DNA from: a bacterium
GTDB taxonomy: Bacteria; Babelota; Babeliae; Babelales; RVW-14
Direction of reading: 5' to 3'
Assembly: GCA_023249935.1 (NCBI GenBank)
Contig: JAHFBQ010000008.1
Location: 1-27,274, forward strand
DNA length: 27,274 nucleotides
Shown here: piece after piece, positions 9,086 to 15,712 of the stretch
How positions within the stretch are numbered: position 1 is the first letter of the stretch
Layout of the letters: each line of letters starts with the position of its first letter
Program-made: the position numbers and the translations under genes
Notes under the pieces: model-generated
Seen by the model: only the letters and a program-made list of their open reading frames with translations
Told to the model about the DNA's origin: nothing
Databases searched by the model: none

Positions 9086-9105
9086 ATAATCGGGGTGGGG
9101 GTCTT

Positions 9106-10089
9106 ATGAAACTTTCTTTATTAACCGCAGCACTGTGTAGTGTACTACTTTGCGGATCAACACAAGCAATCGTTTTCGTTACTCATGGTTTTAATGCCTC
9201 GCATACCGAGTGGTACAAACCAGGAGGTGATTTTTATGAAGCACTTAAAATCGCTGCTGTTGAGCAGGGCCATGATATCCAGCACTTTACCTGGAGGCAG
9301 AATAGACTTCTTGGTGCTTCAAACGAAGAACATGTTGCTGCCGGCTCCTTGCTGGCACTTCAGATTGCAAAATTTTGCCAAACATACACATACAATCCTG
9401 AATTTCCCAACAATGACAAGATCATCGTTGTAGCACATAGCTACGGCGGCCTTGTTTCATACCATGCATCAAAAGCGTTGGACAAGTTTTTACATCAAAT
9501 TGATCTAGAACTAGCAGCAAAACATAGTGGCTTTACCGGCTGGTTTAAAAAAGCATGGCATTCATTAGCACAAAATTGGCAAGCCTCGCAGCCACGCCCG
9601 ATGATCAACAAGCTTTTCACTCTCGGCACACCGCATCAAGAAACTGATGTTGTTCCAAGTGCTACCGGCGTACAAAAAATTTATAATGTGTACAGTTCTG
9701 CTGATCGCGTTGCATCTGGTGCGGTCGCTGGCGAACCACTACTCCCAAAATCCCTACAGCGCCATCATAGAGATGCTTGCAACGTTCTGTTGCTTGGAGA
9801 AACAAATCAAACCACGTTGGGTTTTGGACACAGCGAAATTCATCATCCTTTGATTGGACAAGAGATTTTCAATATAGGTGATTATGTTGATACCACACAT
9901 CCTTACGATGACAAACACTCACGCACAGCTCGTCACATTGTGTACACAATTGAAGTACCTGAAGAATGTGTAACGACAACCCCTACAGGCAACAGTACAA
10001 TAACCTACAACGGACTTCTCGCTGCAGCCGAAAAATTTGGCGCATCAATTGACTGGAAAGCGCTGCAATCATACGTACCAAGCTGCTAG
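9106..10089 (+). CDS. Secreted alpha/beta-hydrolase (lipase-like serine hydrolase)
   Basis: This 327-residue protein has a signal peptide, MKLSLLTAALCSVLLCGSTQA, followed at once by the first core strand and oxyanion loop IVFVTHGFN (22-30). The nucleophile elbow is VVAHSYGG with Ser112; it is the AHSxGG variant of GxSxG common in lipases. FTLGTPH (171-177) is typical of lipase and PGAP1-like folds. Likely remaining triad members are Asp200 in VYSSADRV and His242 in GFGHSEIHHP. It would hydrolyse an ester or acyl bond outside the cytoplasm; the substrate is not evident. The ATG follows a G-rich ribosome site, GGGGTGGGGG, five bases away. It is the third consecutive exported enzyme on this strand but is separated from the MutS-like gene by a strong terminator, so it is its own unit. 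Confidence 0.86.
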   Translation: MKLSLLTAALCSVLLCGSTQAIVFVTHGFNASHTEWYKPGGDFYEALKIAAVEQGHDIQHFTWRQNRLLGASNEEHVAAGSLLALQIAKFCQTYTYNPEFPNNDKIIVVAHSYGGLVSYHASKALDKFLHQIDLELAAKHSGFTGWFKKAWHSLAQNWQASQPRPMINKLFTLGTPHQETDVVPSATGVQKIYNVYSSADRVASGAVAGEPLLPKSLQRHHRDACNVLLLGETNQTTLGFGHSEIHHPLIGQEIFNIGDYVDTTHPYDDKHSRTARHIVYTIEVPEECVTTTPTGNSTITYNGLLAAAEKFGASIDWKALQSYVPSC

Positions 10090-10181
10090 TTGTCGCACAG
10101 AAGCCCGCAGTAGCTGTCAAATTGCTGCTCCTGAAGCACACTTAATCAGAGCTAACTAACTACCCTTTTCTGTTCGAATAA

Positions 10182-10218
10182 TAAGGGAAGAAAAAACGTT
10201 TTGTTTTTTCTTCCCTTA
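10182..10218 (+). terminator. Intrinsic terminator of the hydrolase gene
   Basis: A perfect 16-bp stem (10182-10197 with 10203-10218, loop GTTTT) has a purine-rich left arm TAAGGGAAGAAAAAAC, so the right arm is T-rich. It is followed by AATCACATTTTTTG. It lies 93 bases after the hydrolase stop and before the tRNA genes. Confidence 0.8.
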
Positions 10219-10270
10219 ATCACATTTTTTGTTAAAATAGAGCCTGTCTTTTAAAATCCTTTGATTTCAC

Positions 10271-10346
10271 GGGTTGCTAGCTCAATTGGTAGAGCAACAG
10301 ACTCTTAATCTGCAGGTTCAGGGTTCGAGTCCCTGGCGACCCACCA
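10271..10346 (+). tRNA. tRNA-Lys (anticodon CTT)
   Basis: A complete 76-base cloverleaf: acceptor GGGTTGC/GCGACCC with one G-U pair, D arm GCTC/GAGC, anticodon loop CTCTTAA with anticodon CTT at 10304-10306, and T arm CAGGG TTCGAGT CCCTG. A73 is followed by an encoded CCA. The top anticodon-stem pair is A-C, a small irregularity. The final ACCA is also the first four bases of a 99-base repeat. Confidence 0.97.
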
Positions 10347-10441
10347 GCCTTCGCTCACACGTGAGCTACGGCTGGCAGGCCAGGCAAAGAAAGCGAAGGC
10401 TGCGCGCCATAGCTCGTAGAGCGACGGCGGGCTAGTCCTTA
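10343..10441 (+). repeat. tRNA 3'-flanking repeat, copy 1
   Basis: This 99-base segment begins with the discriminator and CCA of tRNA-Lys (ACCAGCCTTCGCTCAC) and runs to TCCTTA. It matches 10551-10650 at all but about five positions and a one-base indel. It contains a self-complementary head, CCAGCC with GGCTGG around GCTCAC/GTGAGC, and a second half reading GCGCGCCATAGCTC then GAGCGACGGCGGGC. Differences between copies fall largely in loops or at short unpaired points, so structure is preserved. Confidence 0.9.
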
Positions 10442-10467
10442 CAGCCCAAACACAGATCTCTACATAT

Positions 10468-10554
10468 GCAAGAGTGGCGAAATTGGTAGACGCACTGGCC
10501 TTAGGAGCCAGCTCCCGAAAGGGAATGGGGGTTCAAGTCCCCCCTCTTGCACCA
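10468..10554 (+). tRNA. tRNA-Leu (anticodon TAG)
   Basis: A complete 87-base class II tRNA: acceptor GCAAGAG/CTCTTGC, anticodon stem CTGGC/GCCAG with loop CTTAGGA and anticodon TAG at 10502-10504, a long variable arm CTCCCGAAAGGGAAT as expected for Leu, and a T arm containing GGTTCAAGTCC. A73 and CCA are encoded. A ~99-base repeat begins at its ACCA end, as for the tRNA-Lys upstream. Confidence 0.97.
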
Positions 10555-10650
10555 GCCTTCGCTCACAAGTGAGCTTCGGCTGGCAGGCCAGGCAAAGAAA
10601 AGCGATGGCTGCGCGCCATAGCTCGTAGAGCGACGGCGGGCTGATCCTTA
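10551..10650 (+). repeat. tRNA 3'-flanking repeat, copy 2
   Basis: The second copy of the element starts exactly at the ACCA end of tRNA-Leu. It differs from copy 1 in the hairpin loop (AC to AA), in the internal bulge (TAC to TTC), by one extra A, one A-to-T change, and at the very end (GCTAGTCC versus GCTGATCC). The two tRNAs themselves are unrelated, so the shared tail is a separate unit attached to each tRNA. Confidence 0.9.
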
Positions 10651-10770
10651 TTCACCACACCATCTCCTTCGATCAAGACCTCTCACATCAGCTAAAAAAC
10701 ACAGAGCTTGACCTTCAGCCCAAATTGCTTTTTGATTAGAGCAATCTGTTGTGAGGAGAAGGAGTTCTAA

Positions 10771-12126
10771 ATGGATCGTTTTTTAAATAATGTTGTACCG
10801 ATCACTGTAGAGTCGACACAATCACCCGTTTCAACAAATTTAACGCAGTATGTTAGCATCGAAGCCAAACGCGCATCATCCCATGTTGATAAAATTATCG
10901 TTACAATAAATCAGGAACTTATCACACACCTTTTATCGCTCACCACAAGACTATTTTCCGTCAAACCGGTTGAGGGATTTCAGCGTAAAAACGTGCCACT
11001 CGACTACCTAGAGGCAACGCTTGGCGACGAAATCACCAGAAAATTACATGATCTATTGCTTCGCCACGTTGTCGTTAACACGATTAGCAAGCATTTACAA
11101 AGCAACAAAATTGTCAGCAGCAACTACCCACGCCTCACAAAAATTAGCAGCCCACTCGACGGCCCATGGTCGTTTAACTTTGATCTCTCGTTAGCTCACA
11201 GCATAGAGCTTAAAGAGTGGCGAAACTTCTCATTCAAGCAACCAAAGCGTAAGCGATACAAAGACCTGGACAAACAAGTCATTAATTTTTTAGATCAGGA
11301 AATTGCTGAAGTAAAGCGCCTTGATGCCGAAAAAGTTGAGGAACAAGATTGGGTGTTTTTTGATACGTCGCTGTGCGATGTCGACGGCAAGATTTTTGAA
11401 CCTCGTATCGAATCAAATTTCTGGATCAATGTAAAACAACACGCAGGGATCGATGTCCTGCGTGATCTGTTCATCGGTAAGCGCGTTGGTGATACATTCA
11501 TCACCAACCTGCTTGACATGGACCACGGCATGAACGAGTACGAAAACTACCGCCACTATTTTCAGGCAACAATTAGAAACATCGTCAAGGGCGGCCACCT
11601 CTCGCTTGATCTTTTTAAAGGCAATTTTAAGCTCAAGAACAAAAGCGAAGTTCACAATAAACTCATGGAAGTGTTTTCATTCCGTAACGACGAATCGCAA
11701 CGACGCTCCACCATCGAAGAGGTTTTTCACCTCCTACTCTCCAAGCACCGCTTTGAAGTCCCTAAGCATCTGGTACTTCGCCGCCAGGAAGATTTGCTCT
11801 TAGCTATGATGAAGCAGCCCGACTACCACGTATACAAGGCACAAAAAGATTTCAGCCACCATCTTGAACTTCTAGCAGAAAAACAGCTCAAGGAAGAGAT
11901 TTTAGTCGACCAGATCGCCTATCAGGAAGATATTTCCGGCGAAAACGTCGATGCACAACATTATTTACATCTCTTCGGCAACAAAAAACTCCACGAATTC
12001 CTCTATTTCAAGCCAGTCATTGCTCGTCTTGACCAATTCAACATCCCCTTTAACGTATCACTGCTCCAACAAACCTTTACCAGGGAAAAAACCCTAAACT
12101 ACATCATCCATGCAATGACGCACTAA
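10771..12126 (+). CDS. tig: Divergent trigger factor (ribosome-associated chaperone / prolyl isomerase)
   Basis: This 451-residue protein has trigger-factor order, close to the usual ~430 residues. The N-terminal ribosome-binding domain has VEGFQRKNVPLDYLEATLGDE (68-88), matching the family's GFRxGKxP signature imperfectly (Gly69-Phe70 kept, Arg shifted). A middle FKBP-type domain runs roughly 195-290 with EQDWVFFDTSLCDVDGKIFE, the LFIGKRVGDTF turn and FQATIRNIV. The C-terminal helical arms carry STIEEVFHLLLSKHRFEVPKHLV and LLAEKQLKEEILVDQIAYQE, the most typical parts. It binds nascent chains at the ribosome exit. GGAGAAGGAG precedes the ATG. It is an isolated unit, not followed by clpP/clpX as in many genomes. 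Strong divergence in the first 60 residues is the only doubt. Confidence 0.86.
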   Translation: MDRFLNNVVPITVESTQSPVSTNLTQYVSIEAKRASSHVDKIIVTINQELITHLLSLTTRLFSVKPVEGFQRKNVPLDYLEATLGDEITRKLHDLLLRHVVVNTISKHLQSNKIVSSNYPRLTKISSPLDGPWSFNFDLSLAHSIELKEWRNFSFKQPKRKRYKDLDKQVINFLDQEIAEVKRLDAEKVEEQDWVFFDTSLCDVDGKIFEPRIESNFWINVKQHAGIDVLRDLFIGKRVGDTFITNLLDMDHGMNEYENYRHYFQATIRNIVKGGHLSLDLFKGNFKLKNKSEVHNKLMEVFSFRNDESQRRSTIEEVFHLLLSKHRFEVPKHLVLRRQEDLLLAMMKQPDYHVYKAQKDFSHHLELLAEKQLKEEILVDQIAYQEDISGENVDAQHYLHLFGNKKLHEFLYFKPVIARLDQFNIPFNVSLLQQTFTREKTLNYIIHAMTH

Positions 12127-12145
12127 TTCTCTCTTATAAAACTTC

Positions 12146-12175
12146 TTGATTTTTCAATCTGAAATTAATTATATT
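12146..12175 (+). promoter_or_regulatory. Candidate promoter for a small RNA upstream of rpmH
   Basis: TTGATT (12146-12151) and TATATT (12170-12175) are 18 bases apart, immediately after the trigger-factor stop. Transcription would begin near 12182 in a stretch with no protein gene. Confidence 0.4.
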
Positions 12176-12181
12176 GAAAAA

Positions 12182-12380
12182 GGGAAGAAGGAGAGGCGAA
12201 ATGATGGGAAGTGCGCTTGAACGTGGGGCACGCCTGCACATTCACTTGAACGTACGCCGGACAAAACCGGTGTCGTAAACAAAAGTGCGCAGCTTGTACT
12301 TCACACATAGTCGACTGAGTCGACCAAGACACTCGACATTCATGGCGTTTTGCCGCAGCTTTCGCTGCGGCCTTTCCCAT
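12182..12380 (+). ncRNA. Candidate small RNA between trigger factor and rpmH
   Basis: The 358 bases between the trigger-factor stop and rpmH hold no convincing reading frame on either strand. They do contain a promoter-like pair, several small hairpins (CGTG-GGG-CACG; CCGG-ACAAAA-CCGG; GTCGAC-TGA-GTCGAC), the near-repeat CTTGAACGT twice, and a GC-rich terminator hairpin. This layout suggests a transcript of about 190-200 bases. It shows no tmRNA tRNA-like end, no SRP GGAAGGAAGC-type loop and no RNase P core. An alternative is simply the trigger-factor terminator plus spacer. Confidence 0.33.
12352..12371 (+). terminator. Intrinsic terminator upstream of rpmH
   Basis: A perfect 8-bp stem, GCCGCAGC / GCTGCGGC with loop TTTC, is followed by CTTTCCCATTTTT. 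It ends either the trigger-factor transcript or the candidate small RNA, and insulates rpmH. Confidence 0.7.
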
Positions 12381-12399
12381 TTTTATCCACCTTTTTAAC

Positions 12400-12428
12400 T
12401 TGCGCTCTCCTCTATTATCAAGTAAAAT
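12400..12428 (+). promoter_or_regulatory. Candidate rpmH promoter
   Basis: TTGCGC and TAAAAT are separated by 17 bases, 57 bases before the rpmH ATG. The leader that follows contains a 5-bp hairpin, GCCTC (12433-12437) with GAGGC (12451-12455). Confidence 0.5.
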
Positions 12429-12484
12429 GATGGCCTCGTAGAAATCTATAGAGGCTCTGCCTCACATACAAATCAGGAGCAGCG

Positions 12485-12631
12485 ATGTCAGTAACCTATC
12501 AACCAAGCAGAATCAAACGCGCACGTAAGCATGGTTTCCGTTCACGTATGGCTACGCGCCAAGGCCGCAAGATTCTTAATGCTCGCCGCGCTGTCGGTCG
12601 CAAAAAATTGTCCGTATCATCGGAACGCTAG
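12485..12631 (+). CDS. rpmH: 50S ribosomal protein L34
   Basis: This 48-residue, highly basic protein reads MSVTYQPSRIKRARKHGFR with the following SRMATRQGRKILNARRAVGRK, the textbook L34 pattern (YQPS, KRxRxHGFRxRMxTxxGRxxLxxRRxxGR). It is a component of the large ribosomal subunit. AGGAG lies five bases before the ATG. The C-terminal tail SVSSER is slightly longer than the common 44-46 residue form. It begins the usual rpmH-rnpA-yidD order. No dnaA or origin signals are seen in the window, although the cluster is close to the origin in many bacteria; one imperfect DnaA-box-like TTATCCACC lies at 12383-12391. Confidence 0.98.
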   Translation: MSVTYQPSRIKRARKHGFRSRMATRQGRKILNARRAVGRKKLSVSSER

Positions 12632-12641
12632 TCCGTTGTTG

Positions 12642-12995
12642 ATGACAAAATTTCGAGCGCTATTCTCTTTTAGTAAAAAAGAGGTAGCGCTCTTTTTTAT
12701 GCAGGCATCAACTGCAGCCCAAATCAGTGGTCTTAAGCTTTTGGTCGAACGTAATCGGGTACCAGAACAACCGGCGGTCGAACATGGCAAGTTTTTGATT
12801 GTTACTTCGCGCAAAGTTGGCAAGGCTTGCGTACGTAATCGTCTACGCAGACAACTGCGAGCCATCATTTTCGAGAACAACCTCGGCGGCCTACCGTTGC
12901 GCTTCGCGATCATTTGTTATCCGCAAGCAACAGAGCGATCGCAGGAAGAACTTAAAACTTTTTTGATTACAACCATGAAACGTTTTAAAGCGTAA
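12642..12995 (+). CDS. rnpA: Ribonuclease P protein component
   Basis: This 117-residue basic protein carries the RNase P protein signature KVGKACVRNRLRRQLRAI (family KxGxAVxRNRxKRxxRE). It binds the catalytic RNA and pre-tRNA leader to help 5' maturation. I chose the ATG at 12642, ten bases after the rpmH stop, because it gives the normal family length. No strong ribosome site is visible, so translational coupling to rpmH is likely. The same frame stays open back through rpmH to an ATG at 12531, which would give 154 residues; see findings. The rpmH coding strand overlaps only that longer version. The TAA stop shares one base with the ATG of yidD (TAATG). Confidence 0.95.
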   Translation: MTKFRALFSFSKKEVALFFMQASTAAQISGLKLLVERNRVPEQPAVEHGKFLIVTSRKVGKACVRNRLRRQLRAIIFENNLGGLPLRFAIICYPQATERSQEELKTFLITTMKRFKA

Positions 12996-13321
12996 TGAAG
13001 AGAGAGCTGGATCCCAGCCTTCGCTGGGACGATGTTAGTAAGAACAATTTTGGTTTAAAATTTTTGATTTCAGCGGTCACTTACTCCCATCGTTTTGGCA
13101 AGCAGCTGGCCATCGCACTGCTCCACGTCGTCCGCCTACAACTCGGCTTCTGGAACACACCGGTCTGTTTATTTGAAGAGACGTGTACTCGTTTTGCACA
13201 CCGTCAATTCCAAGAACGGGCGCTGCCCGTGGCATGCGTTATTATTTTTTGGCGTCTCATTCGCTGCAACCCAATCACCGGTATTGCACGTAAGATTTTT
13301 AATAAAGAAACGACCAGCTAA
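12995..13321 (+). CDS. yidD: YidD-family membrane protein insertion efficiency factor
   Basis: The core is recognisable as YidD: LGFWNTPVCLFEETCTRFAHRQF corresponds to the family's CRFxPTCSxYAxxA, and FWRLIRCNPITG to RLxRCxPxxxGG. YidD assists the YidC insertase at the inner membrane. The 108 residues exceed the usual 70-85. The first ~13 residues (KRELDPSLRWDDV) are encoded by a copy of the dispersed palindromic repeat (13009-13034), so they are not ancestral. The ATG at 12995 overlaps the rnpA stop codon as TAATG, favouring coupling. A TTG at 13064 would give an 85-residue, family-sized protein and is the alternative start. The family's conserved C-terminal GxDPVP is absent. yidC does not follow, which is unusual for this cluster. 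Confidence 0.85.
   Translation: MKRELDPSLRWDDVSKNNFGLKFLISAVTYSHRFGKQLAIALLHVVRLQLGFWNTPVCLFEETCTRFAHRQFQERALPVACVIIFWRLIRCNPITGIARKIFNKETTS
13009..13034. repeat. Dispersed palindromic repeat inside the yidD reading frame
   Basis: GGATCCCAGCCTTCGCTGGG followed by ACGATG contains a 6-bp stem, CCCAGC (13013-13018) with GCTGGG (13023-13028). It belongs to the same family as the copies at 18403 and 22832 and keeps the yidD frame open. Confidence 0.75.
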
Positions 13322-13367
13322 GCACTCGCGGCATCCAGCCCAGCAACAAACAGCTGCGGCCGCGACA

Positions 13368-14519
13368 TTATCTCCACGGCGCGCGAACTACCCCTTTTTC
13401 TCTGCCCTCTTGAACAACTACATGCCTAGCAAGCGCATTAATAATCACATCTTCATCGTTGCAATCAGCTGTTTTGCATTCAGATGACTTAAGTTTTTCT
13501 AATGTACTAATCAATACCGCAACACCGTGCTTAAGCGCATCCTCAGATCCATGACGCAAGACAACATGATCGCCTGGAATTGACGCTACCGCTGCCATAA
13601 GTTGCTCTTTCACCGCATCTGTCGGTAGGCCAACAGGCGTAGTAACGAGGTTCTTCTTTGAGAAAATTCTTTTACCAGTACCTTTAAATGATACCTGCAA
13701 CACTTTTTTTGCAGCATCTGTAACTGCTTGAATATCTCGTTTATCATAAAGAGCTACACTCGCGTCATCGCCTAAAACTTCATCAATAGCGGCTATGATC
13801 TCGCTTTTCAACTCACCACGAGTTAGAGGAGCTGGTTGTGATTGATCCGGATAATATTTTCGATGAAGAGGTTTTTCTTGTTTCTCAGGAGCAGCAATAA
13901 ATTTTTTACGGCTCTGTTTTTCAGTCATTCCTGACACATCAAAAACATTGGGTGATTCTGTCGCTGAAAAACACTTCTTACCTGATACACGCTCTACAGA
14001 ATTCTCTTCCTGCTCAATCCAAGACAAAACGCTATTCGACACCATTGCCGCAGAAAAATGCTTTCTGCCAAGATCGCCGTCTTCTCGTACAGAAGCTGGA
14101 ACAACTATTTTGATACTACTTCTTTTTACATCTCCTACTGTTTTTGCAGGAAAACACCGCTTACCAGTCCTCCGTTGTTCCGTTGCAGCAGTTTCTTGCG
14201 AAACGATTCTTATACCACCACGCGATTTTTCACTTGCCGCGCTAGGAACGCCCATACCATCGCTACCGTCTAGTGCTGTTTGTGGTTGTACATATCTTCT
14301 CTCTAATCTCCGAGAATTTGATATAACTTTATTAGCCGACCAACAGGCAGTATCCACAGCTACAAGGCTTGCTGCCTGTTTAGGAGCAGCCACAGGAATA
14401 GACAATCGTGTATCAAAAACAGATGCTGATTTCTCTGGAAAGTGCCTTCTACCGCTAGCATCAATCAAACTGTTGAACATTCCTACTGACACAATCAACA
14501 CTACAACTTTAACTAACAC
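13368..14519 (-). CDS. Exported protein of unknown function with repeated G-[RK]-[RK]-x-F-[PS] motif
   Basis: I do not recognise a family. The 383-residue protein has an N-terminal hydrophobic signal (VKVVVLIVSVGMF) and a hydrophilic, Ser/Lys/Arg-rich body. A short motif recurs about seven times: SGRRHFP (22-28), TGKRCFP (118-124), LGRKHFS (150-156), SGKKCFS (179-185), SRKKFIA (203-209), LHRKYYP (218-224) and TGKRIFS (281-287). LTRGELKSEIIAAI (232-245) is shared with other proteins of this cluster. I chose the GTG at 14519 because AGAGG sits six bases upstream; the in-frame ATG two codons earlier abuts that site. The 105-residue gene at 16681-16998 has the same leader and start arrangement. 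It is the last of five same-strand secreted genes and converges on yidD. Confidence 0.75.
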   Translation of the reverse strand: MLVKVVVLIVSVGMFNSLIDASGRRHFPEKSASVFDTRLSIPVAAPKQAASLVAVDTACWSANKVISNSRRLERRYVQPQTALDGSDGMGVPSAASEKSRGGIRIVSQETAATEQRRTGKRCFPAKTVGDVKRSSIKIVVPASVREDGDLGRKHFSAAMVSNSVLSWIEQEENSVERVSGKKCFSATESPNVFDVSGMTEKQSRKKFIAAPEKQEKPLHRKYYPDQSQPAPLTRGELKSEIIAAIDEVLGDDASVALYDKRDIQAVTDAAKKVLQVSFKGTGKRIFSKKNLVTTPVGLPTDAVKEQLMAAVASIPGDHVVLRHGSEDALKHGVAVLISTLEKLKSSECKTADCNDEDVIINALARHVVVQEGREKGVVRAPWR

Positions 14520-14568
14520 ATTCATCCTCTCTCATAAGAGCTGCAAAGATTGCATTCTATTTAACGTT

Positions 14569-14637
14569 AGTTCGACAGTCATTTTATGTTGAATTATATC
14601 TTCCAGCACGTCGTCCCGGCGAAGGCCGGGACGACGT
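14569..14637. repeat. Extended palindromic repeat (~69 bases), copy A
   Basis: A 13-bp stem (14608-14620 with 14625-14637, loop GAAG) carries a ~39-base tail, AGTTCGACAGTCATTTTATG and onward to CCAGC. The same stem plus tail occurs at 22919-22988 in opposite orientation, with only a few differences. It lies between the 333- and 383-residue secreted genes and could also terminate the former. Confidence 0.85.
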
Positions 14638-14682
14638 AAAAAAGTAATATTACTTCTCACTTTAACTCATCATATCTCTTAC

Positions 14683-15684
14683 CTAGAACCCCGCAGCTCT
14701 CATTGCAAGCTGAGTGACAACAACCGCCACGACTGTTTGAACAAACCCTGGAACTCGGGAGCAGTAACAGACAACGCTATCTTTGCACGCAGCCGCACGC
14801 GTCTTCCAAGGATGCGCAGCTCGATACGTAGCCTCTTTTGCCTTTGCATCTCGCACTAAACTTTCCGCTACTTCTTTCTCTGCGGTCTCTTTTGCAATTC
14901 TACCTCGCGCAGATCGTACTAAATTATCTTGTGTGGCTTTTTCTTTTGCCAATCTTGCTTTTTCTGCTGCTTCTTGTTGTCTCGCGAGCAGGTTGGAAAC
15001 TGTATCTGTAACCAAACGCTCCAATGCCTCTTGTGACATTTCACCAACCTTGCCACTCGATCTTTCGTCAAGTAAGGCCTTGAATTTGCATGAGGTCATG
15101 CCACCAACTTTGTTAACACCATGAGCATCAATAACCCTGCGTACCAATGCTTCTAGTGACACCGGCGTCATGACGCTCACTTTACCATTTTGCGCTGCTT
15201 TTATCGCGTCAACACACACTCGAGTCAAATAAACTTTGAACTCATGTGGACGCATTGAAGCGGCTGAATTATTAAACTCCTCGCGCAACCCATGCATCTC
15301 GTCATTAAGCCCATCTAGAAAAGTAGTTACTTGCTCAGTGTCATCATCAAGCCTATCCAGAGTCCCGCCACTCCTTTCAAGCACATTAACAACGGTTAAA
15401 GCAATCTCCTCTCCATCGACTGAAGCGTGATGATGGCAGCAATGTCCATCTCCACTATCACTACTACTCGAAGATGATGGTACCGGGGTTTGGCTCACCT
15501 CTCTTAGCCCTGTTGGATCTGGCGCTGGTGATTTAGGAGTAGGTACGCGAGGGGACTCAACAACCCCTTCACCGCCTGGGCGGCTAGGACTCGCAGATCG
15601 TGATTGACGTTCAGAATCAGATGCAATAACTGTTGACAAACAAACTATAACACCAGCAACTAACAACAACGAAATTTTTTTCAC
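14683..15684 (-). CDS. Exported protein of unknown function with C-terminal membrane segment and tandem motif repeats
   Basis: No family is recognised. The 333 residues comprise a signal peptide (KKISLLLVAGVIVCLSTVIA) and a mature start SDSERQS. A Pro/Ser-rich linker with a run of six Ser follows, then a small Cys/His patch GHCCHHH. Next are three tandem units GKVSVMTPVSLEALVRR, NKVGGMTSCKFKALLDE and GKVGEMSQEALERLVTD, a charged Ala/Lys/Glu coiled-coil-like stretch (ARQQEAAEKARLAKEKATQ), and a hydrophobic end FVQTVVAVVVTQLAMRAAGF that could anchor it. The GTG at 15684 is preferred: AGGAG lies seven bases upstream, while the ATG two codons earlier is one base from it. It begins 28 bases after the 304-residue gene, so the two probably form an operon. 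Confidence 0.77.
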   Translation of the reverse strand: MKKISLLLVAGVIVCLSTVIASDSERQSRSASPSRPGGEGVVESPRVPTPKSPAPDPTGLREVSQTPVPSSSSSSDSGDGHCCHHHASVDGEEIALTVVNVLERSGGTLDRLDDDTEQVTTFLDGLNDEMHGLREEFNNSAASMRPHEFKVYLTRVCVDAIKAAQNGKVSVMTPVSLEALVRRVIDAHGVNKVGGMTSCKFKALLDERSSGKVGEMSQEALERLVTDTVSNLLARQQEAAEKARLAKEKATQDNLVRSARGRIAKETAEKEVAESLVRDAKAKEATYRAAHPWKTRAAACKDSVVCYCSRVPGFVQTVVAVVVTQLAMRAAGF

Positions 15685-15712
15685 GTACATGCTCCTAAAC
15701 CATTAATCAAAT

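Noticed and set aside
10271..10650. tRNA pair with repeats considered as an integrative-element boundary
   Set aside because: No integrase or cargo lies between the copies, and the repeats follow tRNA ends rather than duplicating internal tRNA sequence.
12165..12380. 71-codon minus-strand frame with MGKAAAKAAAKR start
   Set aside because: It reads through a terminator hairpin, has no ribosome site and has unlikely composition. The region is better explained by RNA or regulatory elements on the plus strand.
12383..12391. DnaA-box-like TTATCCACC near rpmH considered as part of an origin
   Set aside because: It is a single imperfect match, with no box cluster, no AT-rich unwinding element and no dnaA or dnaN nearby.
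13948..14592. 214-codon plus-strand frame opposite the 383-residue secreted gene
   Set aside because: It is antisense to a frame with a signal peptide and recurring motifs, and its product is an unstructured Ser/Thr/Leu mixture typical of a shadow frame.
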